From positions 506,576 through 570,575 of the forward strand of contig VWYX01000218.1 in assembly GCA_013396525.1 (NCBI GenBank): a stretch of 64,000 nucleotides of DNA, given 5' to 3'. Shown piece by piece: positions 48,901 to 59,645 of the stretch (position 1 is its first letter; the number at the start of each line of letters is the position of its first letter). The position numbers and the translations under genes are program-made. The notes under the pieces were generated by a model. It had not been told where the DNA came from and did not search any database. It worked only from the letters and a program-made list of their open reading frames with translations. The stretch comes from Chaetorhynchus papuensis (lineage: Eukaryota > Chordata > Aves > Passeriformes > Rhipiduridae).

Positions 48901-51900
48901 AAAAAAAATTCAATTTGTTCTCTTTAACCTTTCCCTTCCACCCCCCACACTGGAAAAAGAAAAAATGTAAGCAGTTTCAAAATACAGCTTTAAGAAAATA
49001 AACTGACTAGCTGGACGAATAAATGTTACTATTTCCTCTTCAGTATTCTGCAGTTTATTAATGCTCTTAACATAAACAAGTTTATCAACAGGAATTGCTC
49101 TTTTTTGAAGTGGTAATAGTTTTGTTCTCTGTGTAAGGGATGTCATTGTGCAATCTGATATTGTTTATAGTTCTGTTTTTAGAAAACAAGTATTATTTTA
49201 AATATTTAAACAAAATTGAGGTATACCTACTTGATCATGTTAAAACATCAAAATTCTAATAAGTTTAGGAAAAATTTACTTGCCCCCTATTGGATTAGGA
49301 TTTTTTTTTTCTTCTCAGATATTTCATGGATGTATTAAAACTAACAAGCATTAAGGCTGATGACTTGTTCTCTGGTAAAATCTACCACTCTGAGCTCAAA
49401 AGCACTATTAAAATGGGCAAAGAACAGACATAAAGTATTTCCTGTGTCTCACATTGGCACGTTATGGTTTCATTTTCCCTTAAAGGGAAATATAAACTTT
49501 TATAATCTGCAGGTAAGATAAAATTTTACATAATACTCTATTTGAGATGTTCAAAGTTCAGACTTGCCATACGATTATGTAATTAAATCATAATCAAATA
49601 GCTAGGAGTAGTTACAGAAGTGTGTATGTAAAAAACCTAAAAGAGGTCACATTGCTCCATCGTTACCTCAGTGTTTTTGCTAGTATTAATGTTAGTAAAT
49701 TTGCAGTTTTCCTGTCTTAGTCATATAAATATGCTTAGAGAAGATATTTAAATTGAATACTTCCATTTCCCATGTGAAATTTACTTGCATTAAAAACAAA
49801 CTTTCTGCACTTAAAATTTTAGAAAAGCAAAAAACTTCAATTCATTGAAAAAAAAAGAGGCTCTTAATTTTCAGTTGTGTGGTTTACTCATAGACCTTAA
49901 TAAAGAAAATAAGCAAAAAGCACTTGTCAGATTCCTAGCAGTCCAAAAACTGCATTTTTTTAAGCTTAAAAATACTGTATGTGTTCCTAACAGAAATCAA
50001 GCATATTTTTGTGAAAGCAATATGATCAGGATACCAGTTATTTTCAGAGAGAGTATTCATTTGTAAAAGTTAGCTTTCTTCTTGGCAGTGCTGGAGTGGA
50101 ATGTTGGATTTAATTTAAAATGATTAATGAGATTTTGTCAGACTCCCTGCCTTTACCACCGCTGCAGTTTGTCAGCACAACAACCTGGGAAACCCGGACG
50201 CCACTCTGTCGCCCAAAACTGCTTTCCAGGAAAAAATAAACCCGGGTAACTAGTGCCAGGTACGTGTCAATGGTATTGTCTTTCAGCTGCTGAAAGTTTA
50301 ACTCTAAGCTGGGACATTTACACATTCTGAGGAAGTGAACCTCATTTGTTACTTCAGTAGTCTGTTTTTGACAGTGGATACCAGTGTAAACTTAAATTTT
50401 TAAGTTTTTAAAAGCACGTATAGCCATTATTATTAACCTTATGGAAAATCCTATAATCCATGCAGAAGAGAAGTACTTTAAAAGGGACAAAATATGTATC
50501 GAAGCTTATTTAGCTAGGATTTTCTAGAGAAAGACCATCTATTCAATCTGTATACTGTATTCTGTTAGGAGGAACTCATCATTTGAGCACTATGCACGCC
50601 AATAGGTTGCTGAGTGGCAAGGAATGCTCTGTTGGACTCGAGGCAGATGCATCAATGTGTATGCCAAGAGCCAAAATCTGACAAGTTTGCAATACTTTCA
50701 TGTATGACCATAACATAAGCAAAGGAGTAGTTCTTTTGAAATTAAGGTTGATGTTGAAAATTATTTACAATTTGTCTTCTTTGCTTTCCTTGTGGAAGTT
50801 TGTTCTGCACATGAAATACACAAAAACTGAAAAGATTATTTCAGTTTCAAAAGCAGCCTTTCCCTTCTGAGAAAACATAAGCCTGCTTGTGCTGTGCAAG
50901 TCCTCCTTCAGTCACATAATGCTGTATCAAAAAACTGACTTTGCATTCACTCCTGTGGACCCCTTTATACACCAGTTCTGTCCATTAACTCAGCAGGCAA
51001 AAAATCCTGCAGGCTTCACAGAGATGTAGGTGCTGGAAGAGAGTTTGTACTGCTCTGCTGCACCAGGCAGAACATACCCCTTTATGGGGCAGGATAGCAC
51101 GTGTTCTTTGCGTTACTTTTATCTTAGCTGTTTCTTATGTGTTAAAAAATGTATTTTCACAACTGCAATTTCCCTGTCTTCATATCCAGAATTCAGACTA
51201 ATTGTCATAATTACATGTAACACAATTGAACTGAAATATATTTTTATAACTGGAGAACTTCTTGAGTTTACTTGCCTTCTGCAGCATTAATCACCTGCAT
51301 GACAAAACAAACGAGGAAATCACAGGACTTCTTCACAAGTGCTAAAGAAGTGCATCTCTCAGCCTGCTTCTTAGTAACAATCAAGATGCTGTATTTTTTC
51401 ACATTAAATATAACTTCTTCTTTCTATATTCTACTTAGGAATTTATATCAATAAATGTACTTGTTACTGTTCCACACTGTCTGAAGTCTGACAGTGCCAT
51501 TTCTGATTTTTACTAGCAGAAGCTGACTTTTTTGGGTTTTTTTCCCATGGAATAGTAGGAAAATATAAAGTAAATACTCAGCATTCATCTATCAATGCAA
51601 AAATACAATGAGAAATGCTTGAATCTTTTTTCCCTATAAATAAGGTTTAGATCTGTAATAAAATACAGAAGGCACATGACTAGTAATCAGTTTTTGTTAA
51701 ATTCTTTATCAGCTTTTTAAAAGTAAAATATGATTTCCCTTTCTTGGTATTAAGCGGTCACAGTGTGCATAGTGCTGCACAACATCTACTGAAAATCACA
51801 GCACTTAAAGGGCTAATTTGAAGATATTAATGGAACATATAGATTATTCTGGCTTCCTATATAAGATAGATTTTATTTAAAATCATAAAGACTCTGCAAT

Positions 51901-54900
51901 GTATTGAAAATTATTTTAGTGATATTTAGTAGTATTAAGTTAAATTGTCAATCATAAATCAGGATTTATAGCCTGAGTCTAAAGACTCAAATTAGTAAAA
52001 CAGAAAAACAAAGGAAATTTTCTTTGATAAGACTCCATTAAACCTAAAATTTGGTTGGTTTTAATGCAGATCAAGACAGAAGTTTAGAAGAGGTGAGATC
52101 AGTGGTCTCTGTAAGAGGATACCTGGTCCCAGACGTATTCATACCTCATCCTCCCTCTTTCCTGCAGTAACATAACAGCTTTCTGCCCTACCCAACACAT
52201 CTGCACCTCTCCACAGCTGTCCAGAGGGAAGTTGAGCAGTCTTTCTTTGCAAACTACACCTCTTCCCCCCAAATTAGTAAATAGACAGTGTGTAATCTTG
52301 TTACTTTTAAAATATAAAGTGTTCTCTGTGATTTCTCCACAGTGGTTAAATAACAGAAACAAGAGAAATTAGCAGTTATGATGTACTCTCAGTGAGTATC
52401 AATATTTTCTAAGTACAGACAGTCTGTTATACAAAAGCAACAGAAAAAGAAGCCCATGTTGCAAAACGTACAGTTTTATGTCAATAACTTCAATCCATTC
52501 CAAAATCATCCTCAAATTAATTTCATGAATGCTAATTAATGATCTTTAAACTACTTTAGAAGTTGTTCACCACATAGTTGAACTAAGAATTTTACACAGA
52601 ATATGAGATAATACTAAGAGAAGCTTACCTGCGTTTTCCTTATCACACACCTGACAAGTTACACCCTAGAAAAGTTGTTGCCCCAACTCTGTCAAAGGCA
52701 AATTGGTAACGGAAGGGAGGAGAGTCAGGATGTGATTGCACTGGAAGAAGTAAAGATTTAGAAGTATCTCTAATGACTCACCTTCTAACAGAGCCATTGT
52801 CTCAACACACTGTTTAAGGTGATAGATGTCACTGTGTTATCAGTTGAAACAAAGCAGTATCCTCACGTCTCCTTGGATAATCTATTCTCAATAAAGAAGA
52901 GAAGCCAAAAGCAGGCTGAGACTTTGGAGGCTTTGTGCTTACTACAAGTACTGCTAGTAATACTGTTACTTCATACAAGTAGTGCCAAAAAGCATTTAAC
53001 CTCAGAGAAAAGAGAAGCAGTAAAATTCATTGACCATGATGCAAAGGAGATCTGTAAAATAAATAGCAGAGTTCCACCTGTACAGGTGGAGCACTATATT
53101 GGTGTAAAAGAAAAGGTGTAAAAGTACCCATTTGGGTTCACCCCCTTCGTAGCCAGTTCTCACTATACAGGTGCACTACATGATGCAGCAAAGGAGAATT
53201 TGTGTGTTGGGCTGATGGGGTAACCTGTCTGCTGTGGAAGGCACTTCTCACAAACAGTCTTTGGTGAATCAGTAGTATTGCAAGACCTTCTGGAAAGACA
53301 TTTGTCACTTGCCATATTACGAAGTTTAGAAGGAATACTCAAAGGCTGAAGAAAGCCGGGGTATGGGGTGGACGAGGTGGGGTTGTTGATACTGTCGGGT
53401 GTATGTGTTGTATACATCTATCCCCCTTTCTTCCTTTTTCACTTTCTTCATTTCCACGAAAGCTCATTTATAACAAGCTTGTCTTGACAATCATTAAGCC
53501 CGGGATACAAAAGAAACCCAACAAAACAAACAATCTTTGAGAGAAAAAAAAGTGTGTGAGCTTTCACAGTTTTTCTATACCATTAAAATCACATCAAAAT
53601 TATTAAGTTTTTAAAGAGTCTTCAGATACTATTTTAATTATTGCTATTTGTTTCATGTGCTATTTTAACTGGAAATTGTCAGTTAATATATTTATCACAC
53701 ATTGTGTCAGTCTTACACATCACAAAACAAGGCAAGGTTCTGTGAAAGGACTCAATAATATATTGCTATGGAAAATAATACTTTGGGTCTAGGAGAATAA
53801 AGCTGTGATTGATGAAGCATTCACTTATTTGGTGATAAGAATAAATTGTTGCATGAAAATGAAACTGCCTTTAAACAAGTAAGTGATCCAATCCATTTTA
53901 AACACAAGTCCTTAAAAGGAGGGGGTCTTAGATGTCAATCCCTATTCTGCTGAACCATACATATCTTTAAACATGTTCAGTTTCTGAGAAGGCAATGACA
54001 TAATTTTCCTACTATTTATGTCTCTAAGATCCAGTCAGCTTGGAAGGTCATCACCAAAACCCACTCCTGACACAAGTAGTATTTGGTTTAGGCTCCTTAT
54101 AGGATTTGTTTTAACAGATAACAACCACAGAGTGAAATGACCCAATATCAAGTTTATTCTTGATAGGAAAACTTACACAACAAATGCAGTAATTTCATAA
54201 AAATAAAATTATCCCTGACAATAGCTCCATAGAGGCAGAGTAGTCATAATGTCTTTCCTGAGCAAAACCAACAATTTGGTCCTCGATTTTTCAAGCTCGT
54301 TTGGCAGGTTTTAGCAGTTGGGAAAAGCTCCTCTTGATGGCACGGCACAGCACAGCTCTCCTCCTACAGCACAGCTTCTGCTCTCTGAGCATCATTCCCT
54401 TTCCTCAATGCTCACCATTCAGAAGGAGGAGCCACAGTTTTGGATCACAGCAGCGTAAGAGCAACACGCAATTTCTGCAGTACCAACCAGTCCTCTCTCT
54501 CAGTGAAACTCCTAATTTACACCAGCACAGAATATGTCCTTCTCTTTTAAGTCCTGAAACTTAATTATCTTTCTCCTGCCTTGATATGCAGCTATTCTTT
54601 CTGCATTACTGGGATGTTCAGACCTGTTGCACCCTTCATTCTATGGGTTCCTTGTTTACACGTCCTTTTGCAAGAAAAGGGCTCAGTATCAGAAAGAGAG
54701 AACAAACTCCACGCTGTGCAGAGCTCTTATTATCAAAAGGTCATTAAAAACCAGAACAAAACAACACAGTGCATTTGCAGGGACCTATCCCTAGATACAA
54801 ATATGTTTCAAATTAAAGACTAGAAATGACTGCAACATAAGAATACTTTGCTGACTAGAAAATCTGGTAAACTCATGTCTTCTACAGGTCTGCCTATTGC

Positions 54901-55285
54901 ATTGTATTTTAAAGTGGCCAGGTTTCATATTTTTCAGCCACAAATTCTTGAAATTGTCTTTCTGACTGTAAGCATAATAATTTTTTTAAAAAAATCTTCG
55001 ACTTGCTTAGACACTTTTTTCTTTCTCTTTTCCAATATTTCCCTTGCTAGTATTAAAACATACAATGTAACATAACTTCCTAACAATACCTTCTACTTTT
55101 CCACTGTGATTTCCTGACTTGTCAGAATCTTTCTAGATACGGTTTCTCTTAGAAAGGCTTATAGAAAAAAAAAATTGTAACTAACTACTCCAAAATTGAC
55201 AGGGTTTATATGTATATATTTATGCCTTGTATATATCCTAGGCTCCTGGTCTGCTTGCTTGCTGGTATGATAGATTGACTGTGCC
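45946..55285. other. Intergenic DNA between FBXO8 and the CpG-island cluster
   Basis: AT-rich with no supported coding exon. Local structures include an AT-rich homeodomain-type inverted repeat (49573-49595), a moderately GC-richer block with a TTTCAGCTGCTGAAA palindrome (50281-50295) and an 18-bp perfect palindrome of two E-boxes (53073-53090). Open frames of 100 codons or fewer near 52.8-53.4 and 54.3 kb have no family match. Confidence 0.55.
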
Positions 55286-55905
55286 CTGAAACTTGTTTAT
55301 AAAAACCGGCAGGGCCCCGTATTTGTATAAATCTGCAAACGCCCAAAGAAAACCCAGCGCCCGGTGATCTCGCCGTTGGCTCTGTTCCTGCAGCCTCAGA
55401 TAGGAGGACTATTACGGCGCTGCTTGTAAGTAATGCCGCCGGGGAGCTGCCCTTCCTCCTCCTCCTCCTCCTCGTTCCTGGGCTGCAGCGGCGCCCTCGC
55501 AGCCGGAGGGATTTGCACGGCCGGACACGGCAAAGCGAAGCGGCCCTCGGGGATTGCGAGGGCGACCCAGGAAAATAATCAGCTTGTCCTTGCTTAGGCT
55601 CCGAGGAGGCGGGGGGATGGCGGGCAGGGCAGTGAGATGGGTTTTGGTTTTTCTTTTCCTGTTTCAGGAGGGTCCCCTGTCCCCCCTGAGTGACAGCCGG
55701 GTGGGTCACTTTACAGCCGCGTCACCTGAAGCAAAAATAAAAGAATAACAATTAAGTTGCCTGCAGATCGAAGACGCTTAGTCCAATGCTTTATTTATGC
55801 TAGAGCCCCGCCCCATCCCGCCCGTCTCCACCTGCCAAGGCGCAAAGCCGGGAGGATCCCTGCCCTAAACCGCCCCCCTCCAGGGGTCTTTTCCATGTGG
55901 ATCCC
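55286..55905. promoter_or_regulatory. CpG island A with promoter-like signals on both strands
   Basis: A G+C-rich, CpG-rich block. On the plus strand, TATAAAAA (55298-55305) and TATAAAT (55326-55332) precede a strong splice-donor sequence GTAAGTA (55426-55432). On the minus strand, two GC boxes (CCCCGCCCC at 55806-55814 and CCCGCCC at 55817-55823 as written) lie just upstream of an ATAAATAAA element (55790-55798). A (CCT)n tract sits at 55455-55473. The open frames on either strand look like G+C artefacts. It may be the start of one or two non-coding transcripts. Confidence 0.5.
55455..55473. repeat. (CCT)n microsatellite
   Basis: Six CCT units in the CpG island. Confidence 0.85.
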
Positions 55906-57689
55906 ATTATCATCATTTGCTCCTAGTGTAAGGGGGATTAAGGCGATTAGAATGAAAATAATTAAATGATTTTTCAATTCACCCCTTCATGAAAGGGGAA
56001 AGAGAGAGAGGGGAGTCTACCTGAAGAAACAGAGAAAGGGTCTGTGATTCCCTTTTGAAAGGGGTAACTTAAAGGAGCAGCAGGGAAGGGGGAACCCTCG
56101 CAACTGTCAAGCGTTTTCCGAACACTGGATTAATGCTGGCCAGGCGTTTGTTGTAACGTGGCCCTACTGTTTTCAAATGGGTTTTCCAACCTGTAATTGT
56201 TAAATCTCAGCACTGTATAATGAAAGCAAAATAAAACAAAAAGAAATTCCCGGACGCTTTGGGGTTTTGTTGTTTTGGAGGTGGGAAGGTGAAAACACCT
56301 TTTGGGGGTGGAGTAGTTTGTTTCTTTGTTGATTTTTTGTTGGGTTGTTTTGGTTTTTTCCCTGCTACAAGTAAAATTCCTCTCTTTCACCATTTGGAAT
56401 ACAGCCATAATCCTGATGAAAGGATTTAAACATTTAAAAATAACAGACGGCTTTTAATCTGATAAAGATTTTAATCTCTTAATCGTTTCATCAGCTTCTC
56501 TTCTTTTTCAATGAAAGTGCTCTAACAAAACTGCTTATATATATATGCACAAAATCACACTAAAGCTATGTGTTCATTTAGGTATCTTCGTGAATCCATA
56601 CCTCACTATTTACCGTTTTTGTTTGCACGGATAAAATTTAGAGCTTAAATCCATATCTGAGAAAAGGCAAAAACCTCAAAGGTTAATTAATTACAAGTGC
56701 CTTTGCTTTCTTCTCTTTCTTCTTCTTTTTTAATTTTTTTTTTTTCCCAAGGTAACGTTAACATTCCAGAGCATATTAAAATACAGTTGTCCACCTGGGG
56801 AAATTCGCGTGAGATGCTTTCAAAGACAAAAGGAGAGAGTTTTCCCAAGGGCAGTGGAAGTTGCTCTGATGGTCGCGCCATCGGATTTTCCCAGCTGTGC
56901 CTCGGTGCGTGCCAGCCCTGCCGCGGGGGGGCTGGGAGGCAGGACAGGGACTGCCGGCAGCGCTGCCTCGCCACAAAACCCCCCTCCGCCTTTGCCCGGA
57001 GAGGCAAAGTCACTGCAATCAGCCTGTTAACTTCAAATAGGCAGAGATAGCGACATAACACACTCCTTCACAGCTGAATTACAACGAACTAAATTAAAAT
57101 TTTAACCCCCCTGAAAGGACCGCTGCTGTGATGGAGGAGGAAGGCGAGCCGGAGACATTCAGAAAATGAGAAGTTTACAGATCTAATGCCTCTGCTACCT
57201 GAAGGCACAGCGCCAGAGAGGGTAATTCCTTTTACTAATTACTTGACAACAAGCGGATCAAAAATAAAATCTTGCAGGAAGGACTTCAGGATCTGCGGGA
57301 GAGAATAACATTCCTGTCCTCCCTGCATACTCGAAAATCCTAACAAAAATACTGCGGATGCTCTGCTCTCGCCGGCTCTAAACACGTCTGCCCACAGGCA
57401 CCACTGCGGTTTGGTTTTAAAGGTTCTTCTACAGCTGGAAAATTGCCCTGCGGGGTGCTGTTATTTTTAAAATAGTAGATGTTTTAGGGCCAAACTTAAG
57501 TATAGACGTTTCTTTGAATCAACGAGGAGGGGAAATCCCGCTTGTTGTCAAAAGTTAATTTTCAGCTATTAGAGAAGTTTGTAACTTCAAATATTTTTCT
57601 TTCCTCTATAAATGTTATTGGTCTGCTTTCATAGTTACTAAAAAATTTATCCAGCAAATCGAAGCCTGAAACCCGGCATTCATTTGGCA
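55906..57689. other. Inter-island sequence
   Basis: Mixed-composition DNA between islands A and B, with a small G+C-rich patch at about 56875-57005. AT-rich homeodomain-like sites such as TTAATTAATTAC (56682-56693) and CTAATTACTTG (57234-57244) occur. No supported coding frame. It could hold regulatory elements, but nothing here is proof. Confidence 0.45.
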
Positions 57690-58430
57690 GTAACTCCAAT
57701 AACTTTAGTAAATACGTGTTACTACCGCGTAGCGCCCTTTGCCCGCTGGGTCTCGCCACCAGCCCGGCAGTGTAATTCCTGCCCACCGAAGCGGTCATTA
57801 ATGCCAAACCCGCGGCTGCGAGGCGCTTCTCAGTTACCAATAAAATCTTTACTGCGACTAGCCTCGAAGCGTCTTTAGAGAGCGCGCTTGTAGGCGCCCG
57901 GTGCCTGAGCGCTGCTCTGCCTAATGCCTCCCTTCCTGATCGCATTACCGGCCGCTCCCCCGGTACTATTTATGGGCAATAAAAGCTCTCGCAGGCCCCG
58001 GCCCGGCCGGGCTCTCCTCGGGTCAGGACGCGGAGCAGGTGACAGAACCTCGCGGTTTTCCTTTTTCCCCGATTCAGTGCCAAACAGACAATTCTTCAAC
58101 CCTACTCCCCTCCATTTCTTCACGCAAGTCACTCATAGAGCCTCGGAGGGGACGTGCCCGCGGTGGCCGGCAGCAAAGAGACCTCGGAGCCGGGCAAAGC
58201 CGAGGGGAAGGAGGACGGCAGGCGGAGGGGCCGCCGGCGGGAGCAAGCAGCGCCGGCCGGGCCGGGCGCTCCGCGTCCCCGCGCTGCTCCCCCGCCGGCG
58301 GGGACACACACCTGGCGGGGACAGGGCGGCGGCGCTCCCCGGGATGCCAATAGCCGCCTCCCCCGGCAGGTCCGTGCAGTTCAGAAAACGACGAGAGGAG
58401 GGAAAAAGAGAGAGAATGAAAAAATATACG
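57690..58430. promoter_or_regulatory. CpG island B
   Basis: A second CpG-rich block. At 57969-57984 it contains the AT-rich pair TTTATGG and CAATAAAA inside GC-rich flanks. These resemble posterior-HOX binding sequences; CAATAAAA could also be read as a weak TATA element. No credible protein frame. Confidence 0.5.
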
Positions 58431-58554
58431 TAGTTTAAAAAATCACAAAGACACACAGAAAAACTCCCACAACAAAGCAAACCACCAGTCCAAACAAAAA
58501 AGTTCAAAACAACAACAACGCCATCCCAACCTACAGACACCAAATCTCATTTAC

Positions 58555-59130
58555 CTTTCGTGGCCTGGAAGGTTGCTATGGTTCTCCGTTCTGGCGGAAT
58601 GGGGTCTCCTCGGAGATCCCCGTCTCGTCCGCTCCCTCTGTCCCCTAGAACGACACAAAGCGCGTGTACCCCACGGCGGCCCCCACGCACACGCTCCCCG
58701 CGGCTGGGGCTCGGCCTCGCAGCCGGCCGGGCCCCCCCGCCCCCGCCATATAAGGCGCTCCGGGAAAGCCCCGGAGGACCCGCCGGTGCCAAGCTCTGTC
58801 CCCGACACCTTGGGTCACCCAACCTCGCCTCAGCTCCTCAAACACGGGGAAACCTTCCTTCTCCAGCAACGCCCTGGTGGGTTTGGTGTGTTTTCTGTTG
58901 ATGGGGGGTTTTTTTGTCGGTGGTTTTTTCCCCCGGAGGGTATGTACTGAGGTTGAGCTCAGCCAGCCCCTCCGACGTGCTGGGAGGAAGCCTCCCAGAC
59001 AGCTGGGGCTCCTCGGTCACCCCCAGAGCCGCGGGAGCCCCAGCCCTGCCGAGCCGAGGGTCAGGCGCTCGGCTGGAGCGGCGGGGTGGCCGGGACGCGT
59101 CTGTCTGCTGGGTGTAGGAGTCGGGCTGGA
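58555..59130. promoter_or_regulatory. CpG island C with a CArG/TATA-like core
   Basis: A CpG-rich block with a perfect CArG box CCATATAAGG (58746-58755) immediately preceded by C-rich Sp1-type sequence ending CCCCCGCC. The same bases include ATATAAGG, so it could be an SRF site, a TATA box or both. Overlapping open frames on both strands are compositionally driven and match no family I know. Confidence 0.5.
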
Positions 59131-59329
59131 TGGAGTCCTCCCTTACACGGACATTTGATTTAAATCTGCCTCCGGGGAAAGGCAAATAAATAACTTAATC
59201 GGGAGGAGGGGGAGGAAAAAAAATCAAAAGAACATCCAATCCCAAAGCTGACAGGAGCTACAGACACTAAATACGTGTAGGGATGGGAGAAAGAGTAAAG
59301 GTAAATAAACCTCGGTTACTTAACTGAAA

Positions 59330-59645
59330 GGCAGAAGCGAGCCCTTTGTGTACACAGGGCTTCAGGGAGAGGAAAGCCAGAGCACGGGGAAAGCGGGGGG
59401 AGCTCAGGGGCTCCCCTTGGCCCTGCCGGCGGGAGATTTACCTTCGCCCGGCCGTCTCCCCCATCCAAAGAAAGAGAAAAAGAAAGAGAAAGAAGTGCTA
59501 GGAGAAACCCGGTAAACGGGACGAAAGGCTGAGCTGCGCGGAGAGCTGTCCCGCTGCTGGGAGGCAGTGTGGCTTCCCCGCGGCGCTGGGAAGGAGAAGG
59601 AGCGGGCCGCGCTTGCAGCACCAGTGGCAAACGGGCGACAAGATT
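59330..59645. promoter_or_regulatory. CpG island D (small)
   Basis: A short CpG-rich block at the right end of the cluster, partly interrupted by an A/G-rich run (about 59467-59492). No gene is seen. Confidence 0.45.

Noticed and set aside
52819..53121. A 100-codon plus-strand frame with a hydrophobic leucine stretch
   Set aside because: The hydrophobic run looks membrane-like, but there is no splice or promoter context, no family match, and it ends in the E-box palindrome region. Kept only as part of the intergenic description.
55206..55709. A 167-codon minus-strand frame in CpG island A
   Set aside because: Low-complexity Arg/Ser/Pro content driven by base composition, including translation of the CCT repeat. 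No family match.
58551..58950. Several overlapping frames of 85-125 codons in CpG island C
   Set aside because: Three or more frames are open at once on both strands, which is the signature of stop-poor GC DNA and not of a gene.
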